A DNA stretch of 64,000 nt from Pararhizobium sp. (GTDB lineage Bacteria > Pseudomonadota > Alphaproteobacteria > Rhizobiales > Rhizobiaceae). The position numbers and the translations under genes were made by a program. Below the pieces are notes generated by a model. The model was not told the origin of the DNA, ran no database searches, and saw only the letters and a program-made list of their open reading frames with translations. This document shows, one piece after another, positions 27,387 to 35,674 of the stretch; within the stretch, counting starts at the first letter, position 1, and each line of letters begins with the position of its first letter. The stretch covers positions 3,740,501 to 3,804,500 of the forward strand of contig CP051237.1 of the NCBI GenBank assembly GCA_017794825.1, written 5' to 3'.

Positions 27387-29209
27387 TGGACAGCCTCTTC
27401 CCGCCAGGTTTCCAGTTCTCCGCCATTGGCCAGCCAGTCGGCCGGAACCTCGATCGGGAAGTCCATCATGATCTCCGCCAGGGCCTTGCCCTGCGGATCA
27501 TGCCGCAGCGAGGCCACGCCGCCCCCTCCCAGCCCCTCGTGGAGAAGGAAATTCAGCCCGTCCAGTCCGGGCCACTCGAAACGCTCAACCTTGCCTTTGA
27601 CGAAATGTCGGAAATAGTCGCGCACGGCCTCCGCGGTTGCGCTGCGGCGGATCCAGGGCAGATACTCTGTCTTTCGAGCCAATATCCCGATATTGCCGAT
27701 ATCGCCCTTGTCGCCACTGCGACCATGTGCGAGCGCCACAAGCGGAACCGTGACGAGTTCATCTTCGGAGCGACCAAGCGCAGGCGACGCGATGGGAGCG
27801 GGATCCTGGACGCCGCCGATCGCGTTCGGGGCATGCGGAGGAATCTCGATGGTCCGACCCTCGAATTCGACTTTGACCGGAACCTCGCATTTCGGAATCG
27901 TGAAAGAAAACAGCCGGATGACCGGTTGCGGCTCCGGCCTGCCGCCGGCAAAGCCGGTCAGCCCCTGAGCCATTGACGTGGCGGACTGAAATATTTCGCG
28001 CGCGAAGATGCCCAGGGCAGCCTTTTCCGGATGGCGAACGGCAATTTTCAGGATGACTTCGCGCGTGTCCATCCGCCGCGCGTTTTCACCGTAATTGGCT
28101 TCGCTTCCAAGGGTCTCGATGGACGTTTCCGTAAATTCCGAGAATCCAGCTTGTTCGATCATGCGGCCGGCGCGTTTCAGGATAGCCTCACCAGTGGTCT
28201 TCGCCTTGGCGACAGCGTTGCGTCCGATAATGGCCATCGTGACTGTGGCGCGATAGCCGTCGGCATAGGTGGCGCTGACCTTGTAGCTGTCTGTCGGAGC
28301 ACGCCCGCGCGCATTGCCAACCTTCACGCGGTCCCGCCCGACCTGTTCGAGCTTGACCGCGCTCCAGTCCGCAGTCACATCCGGGAGGATATAGCGTGTC
28401 GGGTCTCCAACCTCGTAGACGATCTGTTCCGCCACCGACGCGGGCGTGACGAAGCCGCCCGTGCCGTCAGGTTTGGTGACGACAAAGCTTCCGTCCGCCT
28501 CGCACTCTGCGATTGGATAGCCCATGTCGTCCCAACCGGTCACCGTGTCCCAGTCGGTGAAGATACCGCCGGTTACCTGCGGGCCACATTCGAGCAGGTG
28601 ACCGGCAAGGCTACCAGCCGAAAGGAGATCGTAGTCAGATGGCCTCCAGCCGAATTCGTGGATGAGCGGCCCAAGCACGATGGCCGAATCCACGGCTCTT
28701 CCGGTGATAACCACATCGGCATCGGCGTCGAGCGCCGCGGCAATCGGAAATGCGCCGAGATAGGCGTTGACGCTGGCAAGACTCCTCGGCAGAGGCGCTC
28801 CGGAAAACATTTCCCTGACGCCATCTTCGTAAAAGCGATCGGCGTTCGCCAAGAGGTCGTCGCCACGCACAACGGCCACTTTGAGGTTCACGCCTATTTC
28901 CGCGAAGACCGCAAGCAGGGCGTCCCTGCAGGCCTCGGGATTGACCCCGCCGGCATTGGTGACCACCCGGATCTTCTTGTTCGCGATGTCCTGTGCGAGC
29001 GGTTTCATGACGGCGGTGACGAAATCGAGCGCATATCCGAGGTCCGCTCGCTTGGCTTTCATCCGGGCCAGGATCGACATCGTGATCTCGGCCAGATAGT
29101 CCATGACGAGATAGTCGATTTTGCCGTGGCGTACGATTTGGGCGGCTCCTTCCGGACTGTCGCCCCAGAACCCGGCGCCGCAGCCGATGCGCACAGCCCC
29201 GCCAGCCAT
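27383..29209 (-). CDS. AtuA-like protein (DUF1446, acyclic terpene utilization family)
   Basis: The 608-residue protein starts VRIGCGAGFWGDSPEGAAQI, followed by KIDYLVMDYLAEITMSILAR and VVTNAGGVNPEAC, which are landmarks of the AtuA/DUF1446 family. In Pseudomonas AtuA is required for growth on citronellol-type terpenes, and its chemistry is not fully established. The C-terminal ~110 residues (LVALAHGRSGDKGDIGNIGI) form a second conserved domain, found fused here. It sits between a hydratase and the carboxylase genes, exactly the neighbourhood expected for an atu-like pathway. Confidence 0.88.
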   Translation of the reverse strand: MAGGAVRIGCGAGFWGDSPEGAAQIVRHGKIDYLVMDYLAEITMSILARMKAKRADLGYALDFVTAVMKPLAQDIANKKIRVVTNAGGVNPEACRDALLAVFAEIGVNLKVAVVRGDDLLANADRFYEDGVREMFSGAPLPRSLASVNAYLGAFPIAAALDADADVVITGRAVDSAIVLGPLIHEFGWRPSDYDLLSAGSLAGHLLECGPQVTGGIFTDWDTVTGWDDMGYPIAECEADGSFVVTKPDGTGGFVTPASVAEQIVYEVGDPTRYILPDVTADWSAVKLEQVGRDRVKVGNARGRAPTDSYKVSATYADGYRATVTMAIIGRNAVAKAKTTGEAILKRAGRMIEQAGFSEFTETSIETLGSEANYGENARRMDTREVILKIAVRHPEKAALGIFAREIFQSATSMAQGLTGFAGGRPEPQPVIRLFSFTIPKCEVPVKVEFEGRTIEIPPHAPNAIGGVQDPAPIASPALGRSEDELVTVPLVALAHGRSGDKGDIGNIGILARKTEYLPWIRRSATAEAVRDYFRHFVKGKVERFEWPGLDGLNFLLHEGLGGGGVASLRHDPQGKALAEIMMDFPIEVPADWLANGGELETWREEAVQ

Positions 29210-29210
29210 G

Positions 29211-30005
29211 TTATTCTCCGGTCCAGTTCGGACTTCGTTTTTCGTTGAAGGCGCGGAAGCCCTCCCTGGCGTCCTTGGTGCGCGCCATGTTGGCGAGCAT
29301 GAAGGGCGCGTATTCCAGCGCCACGTCCGTCGACATCTCGCGTATCTTTGCTAGTCCCTGCTTGCCGAGCCTGATACCGGTCGGCGATTTGTCGGTGATG
29401 CGGTCAAGCAGCCACGCTAGCTTGCTGTCGAGTTCGGCAGCCGGAACGGCATAATTGACGATCGCGTCAATGACGCCTTCCGCTGCGGTAATCGGCTCGC
29501 CGGTGAGGCACATTTCCATTAATCGGCGATGAGGCGTAGTCCGCAGAAGGAATGGGAGGATCATCGCCGGAAACAGTCCCACTTTGACTTCGGTAACGCC
29601 GATCAGCGCGTCTTCACGTGCGACGACGAGGTCACAGGCGCAGACCAGACCAAGGCCCCCGGCGAGCGCGTGACCGTTGACGCGTGCAATGAGTGGCAAT
29701 CTGCAGCGGTCCATGCGGCGTAGCAGAGCGGCAACGTAGTGCCTGGGATCGGCTTCATTGATGGTGAAGGGCGTGCCGTCGGCCTGAAGCTGAAGGTCGC
29801 CGCCAGCACAGAAGGCCTTTTCGCCGACGCCGGTCAGGACAACTGCTCTGATTTCCGTATTCGCTTCCGCATCATCCAGAGCTGCGATTATTCCGCTTGC
29901 GACGCTTTCATTGAGCGCATTGCGTCGATCAGGCCGGTTTATGGATATCCAGATGACGGTGTCCCGACGCTCCACAATTACCGTTTCGGTCATGACTCCT
30001 CCCAT
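29211..30005 (-). CDS. Enoyl-CoA hydratase (crotonase family, LiuC/AtuE-like)
   Basis: This crotonase of 264 residues has the oxyanion-hole motifs GEKAFCAGGDLQ and NGHALAGGLGLVCACDLVVA, and EVKVGLFPAMILPFL at the active site, with E in VTEVKVG. In the predicted route it would hydrate the glutaconyl-type product of the carboxylase. It is the first gene of the leftward operon. The ATG at 30005 follows GAGGGGAG; a second ATG 12 bp downstream (29993) has GGAGG very close to it and is an alternative. A divergent operator-containing promoter lies just upstream. Confidence 0.9.
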   Translation of the reverse strand: MGGVMTETVIVERRDTVIWISINRPDRRNALNESVASGIIAALDDAEANTEIRAVVLTGVGEKAFCAGGDLQLQADGTPFTINEADPRHYVAALLRRMDRCRLPLIARVNGHALAGGLGLVCACDLVVAREDALIGVTEVKVGLFPAMILPFLLRTTPHRRLMEMCLTGEPITAAEGVIDAIVNYAVPAAELDSKLAWLLDRITDKSPTGIRLGKQGLAKIREMSTDVALEYAPFMLANMARTKDAREGFRAFNEKRSPNWTGE

Positions 30006-30029
30006 AGGTTCTCCCCTCGCAAACAATAA

Positions 30030-30056
30030 ATGATTTCAATTCATCAAGATTGTCAA
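30030..30056 (-). promoter_or_regulatory. Leftward promoter with internal operator (catabolic operon)
   Basis: On the minus strand a perfect -35 box TTGACA (30056-30051) precedes the hydratase-first operon. Seven to twenty-one bases downstream lies the near-palindrome at 30030-30044 (ATGAT-TTCAA-TTCAT), which matches the sites at 12205 and 30152 with one half-site change. The operator therefore falls between the -35 and -10 regions, where a repressor would block polymerase. The -10 is AT-rich but has no clean hexamer. Confidence 0.6.
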
Positions 30057-30126
30057 CAGACATTCTCCGGAGTGAATCCAAAAGATGCAATGTGGGCTGC
30101 GTTGCCTGCATTTGGACTTTCTACTA

Positions 30127-30166
30127 TTGACATGCAATAACAAAAGATATGATGAAGTAATTTCAT
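30127..30166 (+). promoter_or_regulatory. Rightward promoter with operator (ACAD-SDR operon)
   Basis: A perfect TTGACA (30127-30132) is followed by TATGAT (30148-30153) with a short 15-bp spacer. A perfect inverted repeat ATGAA-GTAAT-TTCAT (30152-30166) overlaps the -10 and likely start point. It has the same half-sites and spacing as the site at 12205-12219 in front of the importer operon. With the leftward site at 30030 this makes a two-operator divergent control region. Confidence 0.62.
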
Positions 30167-30213
30167 TAGAGGCGCATTCACGGATGGATGTGAGGTGCGC
30201 GGGAGGGTTGACT

Positions 30214-31422
30214 ATGCAGTATCGCCACGGAGCCAATGATTGGTCCGGCAGCTTTGATCTTGACGCGGATCAGCAGATGATTCTCGAAAACGCCGACCGT
30301 TTTGCGCGCAACGAGCTATATCCGCTGTCGGAACGGATGGACGAGGAGGAGTGGTGGCCAGACGACGCCTTTCCGAAGATTGGCGACAACGGGCTGTTCG
30401 GGATTACGGTCCCTGAGGAGTTCGGCGGCGTCGGTCTCGACCTCGTGGCTGCAGGACTCGTCGGTCAGGCCATGGCGCGATGGAATCATGCCATGGCGCT
30501 CTCATGGGTCGCCCACGACAACCTGTGTCTGAACAATATTTACCGCAACGGCAACGATGCGCAGCGCAGAAAGTATCTTCCCGATCTGTGTTCGGGCCGC
30601 AAGATCGGGGCTCTTGGTCTCACCGAGCCAGGCGCCGGCTCGGATGCCCTCGGGTCCATGCGAACCACCGCCCACAGGGACGGGGATCATTACGTGCTCA
30701 ATGGATCGAAGATTTTCATCACCAATGGTCCCGTTGCGGATGTCTTGTTGGTCTACGCAAAGACCGACAAGGAGAAGGGCGCCCATGGCGTGTCGGCTTT
30801 TATCGTCGAAAAAGACATGCCGGGCTTCAAGGTGGCCCAGAAGCTGGTGAAGATGGGATATCGGGGCAGTCAGACCGCGGAGCTTGTGTTCGAGGATTGC
30901 CGCGTGCCGGCCGAGAATCTCGTCGGTGAGGAAAACCGTGGTGTATCGGTCGTCATGAGCGGTCTCGATCTCGAGCGCGCGATGATCTCGCCGCTATGCC
31001 TCGGCATCGCCGAACGGGCGCTCGATCTGTCGGTCGAGTACGCCAAGGAGCGAAAGCAGTTCGGCAAGGCGATCGGTTCTTTCCAGATGGTTCAGTCGAT
31101 GCTGGCGGACATGTATGTGGAGGTCGAGGCGATGCGCGCCATGACTTACAGAGTTTTGGCGGCGGCGGCCCCGCTCGAAATCGGCGGCGGCGGGCGAGGT
31201 GATATCCACAAGCTGACCGCGGCATCGGTCATGTTTACCGCCGAAGCAGTTCACAAGGTCCTCGATCTGGCGGTCCAGGTTCACGGAGGGTATGGTTATA
31301 TCTGGGAATCGGAGATCAATCGTCTCTTCCGCTCGACGAAACTTCTGGAGATCGGCGCAGGGACGACCGAAGTCCGCAAGATGATCATTGCTGGTGAACT
31401 GCTGCGAGACATGAAGGCATGA
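30214..31422 (+). CDS. Acyl-CoA dehydrogenase, isovaleryl-/citronellyl-CoA dehydrogenase type
   Basis: The 402-residue flavoprotein forms a 2,3-double bond in an acyl-CoA. The position of the catalytic base is informative: at the usual C-terminal site the sequence is EIGAGTTEV, with Ala382 where most families have Glu, while MSGLDLERAM supplies Glu254 in helix G. This swap is the hallmark of isovaleryl-CoA dehydrogenase and its AtuD-like relatives, which accept 3-methyl-branched acyl-CoAs. The start at 30214 follows GGGAGGG; an upstream frame to 30085 crosses the promoter and is not used. It is coupled to the SDR gene by ATGA. Confidence 0.92.
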   Translation: MQYRHGANDWSGSFDLDADQQMILENADRFARNELYPLSERMDEEEWWPDDAFPKIGDNGLFGITVPEEFGGVGLDLVAAGLVGQAMARWNHAMALSWVAHDNLCLNNIYRNGNDAQRRKYLPDLCSGRKIGALGLTEPGAGSDALGSMRTTAHRDGDHYVLNGSKIFITNGPVADVLLVYAKTDKEKGAHGVSAFIVEKDMPGFKVAQKLVKMGYRGSQTAELVFEDCRVPAENLVGEENRGVSVVMSGLDLERAMISPLCLGIAERALDLSVEYAKERKQFGKAIGSFQMVQSMLADMYVEVEAMRAMTYRVLAAAAPLEIGGGGRGDIHKLTAASVMFTAEAVHKVLDLAVQVHGGYGYIWESEINRLFRSTKLLEIGAGTTEVRKMIIAGELLRDMKA

Positions 31423-32285
31423 CCGGAGGCGATGAAGAAAAGTTTGGACTGTCAGACGCCGAACTTGCCGTAAGGCCAACCATTTATGACCGGACAGCGC
31501 TAGACGGGAAAACCGTGCTCGTTTCGGGCGGGGCCGGTGGCATCGGTCGAGCTGCGGCATGGCTTTTCGGCAGGCTCGGCGCGAAAGTCATCATGTCGGG
31601 GCGCAGTCAGGAGAAACTCGATTCACTCGTGGCGGCGATGCGCGCCAAGGGACTGGAATGTCACGGGGCGGTGGTCGATGTAAGGGACGCCGACGCTGTG
31701 TCGGAATTCTTCGACAAGCTTTGCGCCGAGCACGGACCCCCCGATATTCTGGTCAACAGCGCCGGAGGTCAGTTCCCGCAACCGGCAATTGATTTCTCGG
31801 TCAAGGGCTGGAACGCCGTTATCAATACCAACCTCAACGGCACCTGGTTCATGATGCAGGCCGCCGCTCGCAAGTGGCGCGACGCCGAAAGGCCCGGTAG
31901 CATCGTCAATATCGTTGTCGTGACAGCCCACGGCCTCTACGGGGTTTCCCACACGATCGCCGCGCGCGCCGGGGTGATCGGGCTGACGCGGAGCGTGGCC
32001 GTCGAATGGGCTCCGCTCGGCATCCGGGTCAATTGCATCGCGCCGGGCGCCATCGAGACCGATGGCTGGAAGGTCTACACGCCCGAGGCTCGCGCCGCAT
32101 ATCCGCGTTCCAATCCCATGATGCGAGCGGGAAATACATGGGATATCGCCGAGGCATGTGTTTATCTTGGCGGACCTGCCGGCAATTTCATTACCGGAGA
32201 GTTGCTGACAGTCGATGGCGGCGGCCAGCTCTGGGGCGAGACATGGACGACCGGAAAACCGGATTATTTCAAGACATCGATCTGA
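31419..32285 (+). CDS. SDR-family oxidoreductase, PECR/dienoyl-CoA-reductase-like
   Basis: The 288-residue Rossmann-fold enzyme has the nucleotide-binding SGGAGGIG (36-43) and LVNSAGG. The classic YxxxK catalytic pair is not present: the matching positions are T179 and R183 in SHTIAARAGVIGLT. An H-x-x-A-A-R-A-G-V pattern is typical of the peroxisomal trans-2-enoyl-CoA reductase (PECR) and dienoyl-CoA reductase branch, which lacks that pair, so it is probably functional rather than decayed. It would remove or rearrange double bonds in an unsaturated acyl-CoA. It shares a start/stop overlap with the ACAD gene. Confidence 0.85.
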   Translation: MTGGDEEKFGLSDAELAVRPTIYDRTALDGKTVLVSGGAGGIGRAAAWLFGRLGAKVIMSGRSQEKLDSLVAAMRAKGLECHGAVVDVRDADAVSEFFDKLCAEHGPPDILVNSAGGQFPQPAIDFSVKGWNAVINTNLNGTWFMMQAAARKWRDAERPGSIVNIVVVTAHGLYGVSHTIAARAGVIGLTRSVAVEWAPLGIRVNCIAPGAIETDGWKVYTPEARAAYPRSNPMMRAGNTWDIAEACVYLGGPAGNFITGELLTVDGGGQLWGETWTTGKPDYFKTSI

Positions 32286-32318
32286 TGGTGGCGAAGCGGG
32301 ATGCTACGATCCGTGTTT

Positions 32319-33026
32319 CTATTCGCCAGTCGTTGCGGCCAATCTTTCCAGCTTTTCTACGACACGCTCCAGGCGTTTGGAAATATCAGGTTTCGTCCCT
32401 GACACGGCCGATCGCACTTCCAGACCGCTGAGAACAAGTTCCACGACTTCATTTGCTGTTGTCTCGATGTCGAAGTCGCCTTCGCCGCGCAGGTAAGCCC
32501 AGGTCCGGTGTTCGACGCATCCGTAGATCATGTCCCGCACGAGACGGAGAGAAACGTCGTTGCGAAGTTCGCCCTTGCCGATTCCTTCACGAATGATGTC
32601 CAGCGTCTGGCGCGTATATTCCCTGTTGAGTTTGTACACGACCGTCTGGCTGTAGTCCTTCCCGGAGCGCAGGTACTGGAACATGAGGTTGCAAAGCGCC
32701 GGTTCGTCGTGAATGGTCTTGAGATGCCGCCAGATCATGTAGCGCAAACGGTTGCGAGTCCCGCTTATGCCCGACAACTGCTCCTGGTAGTCGGCGAGCA
32801 TGACCTTGTACCAATCCTCGATAACCTTGACGAGGAGATCCCGCTTGTTTTCGAAATACCGGTAAATGCTGCCCTCGACGACATTGGCTTTTTCGGCGAT
32901 ATCCGACAGGGGAGCGTCTTCGTAGCCCTTTTCCCGAAAAACCTCGCGGCCGGCAGCCATGATGTCGTCAATTCTCCGCGCTCGAGACAGACGCGATACC
33001 TGTCTGCGTTTTGTTGCGTTGCTCAT
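32319..33026 (-). CDS. TetR-family transcriptional regulator
   Basis: The 235-residue protein has an N-terminal helix-turn-helix (SDIAEKANVVEGSIYRYFENKRDLL, about residues 40-65) and a helical ligand-binding domain of the FadR/AcrR-like kind. It converges on the SDR gene with a 33-bp gap and has its own upstream region. It is the only intact TetR gene close to the operator palindromes at 30030 and 30152, so it is the likely repressor of the acid-degradation regulon, with an acyl-CoA as plausible inducer. This assignment is inferred from position. Confidence 0.9.
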   Translation of the reverse strand: MSNATKRRQVSRLSRARRIDDIMAAGREVFREKGYEDAPLSDIAEKANVVEGSIYRYFENKRDLLVKVIEDWYKVMLADYQEQLSGISGTRNRLRYMIWRHLKTIHDEPALCNLMFQYLRSGKDYSQTVVYKLNREYTRQTLDIIREGIGKGELRNDVSLRLVRDMIYGCVEHRTWAYLRGEGDFDIETTANEVVELVLSGLEVRSAVSGTKPDISKRLERVVEKLERLAATTGE

Positions 33027-33995
33027 TCGCGCTCCAAATCGGTTGATGGGCCGGCGCCGGAAAAGGCGTCTCTTTTTGCCAGTCGTCCATTCACTGCATC
33101 GACGTTAACTCTCTGCACGTGATCGGACATAAAGCAAACCAACATCTGATGAATTCCCCGTTTATTCATTGACTGCACTCGGTTCTTTTTTGTTCCAAAA
33201 GACTGATTGCACTACAATAAAATAAATAAATATAATTCATTAAAACTCTTGGGCAGGCAATAGTCAATTGCGGTCGGAGCGACCCTGAACAGGCCTCTAT
33301 TGGCGTGCAGGTTGAATATCCACGGGATCCGTTCTGCAGAAGTCTCGGTTGCGATGAACTCCGTAGTCGGCCCTTGATTCGGGCAGGTATGGTTCGGGAG
33401 CAGATCTAAAGAAGCTTGTAAAATCAAAAAGCCAAGAAGTGTCGGGTTCGGAGCGCATTACATTGAATGTCAGGCCGCCCATCTCCAAGGGTAAATACCG
33501 AAGACTTAAGCAAAGCTGTGCTCTACCACATATTTGGCTGAACCTTTGAAGCAAGCCACGTCACATGGTGACAGGTCTGTCACGTCACCTTTATCCACTG
33601 CCGGTTATATTTGCTCATTCCCTGCTCAGTGAAACCCAAATTCCACTACCGAGAACCCTGCATCGACCGTCGTTGGCCAAGGTGCTGATGGAAACAAGTC
33701 AATGTTGACTCCGCATGGCGCCCGTGGTGATGGCAAGTCCATTTCTTAGGCAATTCAGCTTTTGATTATTTTTTATGCAAATTGCCGCTAAATTGGTCAA
33801 TTATCATAGTTTGAATTTTTTACACTAGAGATAGAATATGTAATTCTATTCCACGATTTTCTCTATTCATGGCTTAAAATTAGAAAAATTCTGCAAAATG
33901 CGCAAAGCTCACTTGACGGTTTGGTGGTGAGCGTGCCTTCATAACGGTGAAGCTGACCTGTTCAACCTGCAACCTGACGCGAAACCGACTTTTCC
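33027..33995. other. AT-rich 969-bp spacer between two catabolic clusters
   Basis: I find no convincing gene. Minus-strand frames of 71 and 85 codons are present but have no recognisable motif or ribosome site. At 33149-33169 there is an inverted repeat ATGAAT..ATTCAT with an 11-bp gap between ATGAA and TTCAT half-sites, related to the operators near 12205 and 30152 but with wider spacing; it may be an autoregulatory site of the TetR gene. From 33760 to 33900 the sequence is markedly AT-rich. The right end carries the promoter for the aminotransferase-led operon, with TTGACG at 33913-33918 as a possible -35. Confidence 0.45.
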
Positions 33996-35642
33996 ATGCA
34001 AGACCCGACACTGACATTCGAAACGATCCGCCGCTCGGTCATTGGCGACGCTATGCCGGTGCCGGGTCCGTTCGGTCCGCGTTCGTTGATCTATGCGGAC
34101 CATATTGCGTCGGGGCGGGCTCTGAGTTTCATCGAGGACGCAATCCGCGACCATATCCTGCCAGCCTATGGCAATACCCATACCGAGACCTCGTGGTGTG
34201 GTCGCCAGACCACCCACGTGCGGGAGGCGGCGCGCGAGGCGATACGGACCAGCGTCGGCGCAGATGACGACCACGCGGTGATCTTCGCGGGTGCAGGCGC
34301 GACCGCGGCGGCGGACAAGCTGGCGCGCGCGCTCGATCTTGGACCCGAGGCGACGGTTTTCATCGGCCCTTACGAACATCACTCCAACGATTTGACATGG
34401 CGCGAGACCAAGGCCCGAATTGTGCGGATTCCACTGAACCAGGCCGGAGAACTCTGCCTTGACACGCTCGCCGAAGAACTGCGCGAAAGGCAGGATCGCG
34501 GAATGCTGGTCGGGGCCTTCTCGGCGGCCTCCAATGTGACCGGGGTGCTGACCGACCTGACTGCTCTGGCCCGCCTGCTCCATGCGTATGACGGCCTGCT
34601 GATCTGTGACTTTGCAGCTGCCGGGCCCTATGTTCCCGTTCGTCTCAGAGCATCGGCGCCAGGCGAGACGGACCGCATCGACGCTGCGCTTTTTTCGGCG
34701 CACAAGTTTCCTGGCGGACCGGGCGCGTCGGGTGTCCTGGTGGCTGACCGGCGGATCTTCGACGGAAAACGGCCAACCATGACCGGCGGCGGCACCGTTT
34801 CCTACGTCACGGCCGAGAGCCACGCCTATGTGGAGGATCCCGAGCGGCGCGAGGAAGCGGGAACGCCGGCCATCATCGACAATATCCGTGCGGGCATGGT
34901 TTTCGATCTCAAGGCCCGAATGGGGGATGAAGCCGTCGCGGCGCGAGAAGAACTTTTGACCGAGCAGCTCGACAGCCTGCTGACGGCGGAGCCGGCGGTG
35001 GAGCTGCTCAGCCCGCCGCGCTCCCGGCGGCTTGGCATCTATTCTTTCAATATCCGGGCTGGCGACCGTCTTCTGCACCACAACTTCGTGGTCGCCCTGC
35101 TGAACGATCTCTTTGGCATCCAGGCGCGGGGCGGATGCTCATGCGCGGGACCCTATGGTCACGATCTGTTGGGCATCGATTCCGCCACCGCCTGGGCTCA
35201 TGAGCGCGCCGTCGCCCGCGGGCACTCCGTTTTTCGGCCAGGCTGGGCGCGGCTTGGGGTCAGCTGGTTTTTCGACGAGGAAACGGTGACCCAGATTTTC
35301 GCCGCGATCGCATTTATCGCACAGCGCGGCCTGTCGGTCCTGCCTGCCTATCGTCTCGATTCCGCGAGCGGGGTCTGGCGCCCGGATCCCCAGGCTTTGC
35401 CCGGTATGGTCGAAACCGTTCAGAACGCGGCGCCGGATTTCGCCCAGATGTGGTTCGGACACGGCAATCAGCCGATGACTGCGCCCGACTTCGAAACCTG
35501 CCTGGCGATAGCGCACGAGATTGCTGATCTGGCCGAGCGACATACTCCCGAAGTCGAAACCGAATTCGATGCGGAAAGCGAAAAGTTGCGGTGGTTCTGG
35601 ATGCCGGTGGAAGCATCCCGGCAACTGCGCTGCGCGACTTGA
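33996..35642 (+). CDS. Class V aminotransferase-fold PLP enzyme (cysteine-desulfurase-like)
   Basis: The 548-residue protein has the class V PLP fold: GNTHTETSWCGRQTTHVREAA near the N-terminus, an aspartate segment LLICDFAAAGPYVPV, and the PLP lysine in FSAHKFPGGPGASG. NifS-like cysteine desulfurases, kynureninases and aminotransferases share this core, so the reaction is uncertain. It is about 150 residues longer than usual; the extra C-terminal part ends with RWFWMPVEASRQLR and has no known domain. It is the first gene of a long rightward operon, 32 bp before the M20 hydrolase. Confidence 0.85.
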   Translation: MQDPTLTFETIRRSVIGDAMPVPGPFGPRSLIYADHIASGRALSFIEDAIRDHILPAYGNTHTETSWCGRQTTHVREAAREAIRTSVGADDDHAVIFAGAGATAAADKLARALDLGPEATVFIGPYEHHSNDLTWRETKARIVRIPLNQAGELCLDTLAEELRERQDRGMLVGAFSAASNVTGVLTDLTALARLLHAYDGLLICDFAAAGPYVPVRLRASAPGETDRIDAALFSAHKFPGGPGASGVLVADRRIFDGKRPTMTGGGTVSYVTAESHAYVEDPERREEAGTPAIIDNIRAGMVFDLKARMGDEAVAAREELLTEQLDSLLTAEPAVELLSPPRSRRLGIYSFNIRAGDRLLHHNFVVALLNDLFGIQARGGCSCAGPYGHDLLGIDSATAWAHERAVARGHSVFRPGWARLGVSWFFDEETVTQIFAAIAFIAQRGLSVLPAYRLDSASGVWRPDPQALPGMVETVQNAAPDFAQMWFGHGNQPMTAPDFETCLAIAHEIADLAERHTPEVETEFDAESEKLRWFWMPVEASRQLRCAT

Positions 35643-35674
35643 ACAGACACGAGTAAAAGACAGGAACCTGGTAC

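Noticed and set aside
33212..33554. Two minus-strand frames in the AT-rich gap
   Set aside because: Amino-acid make-up resembles random translation and no family is recognised; I looked for transposase remnants and found none.
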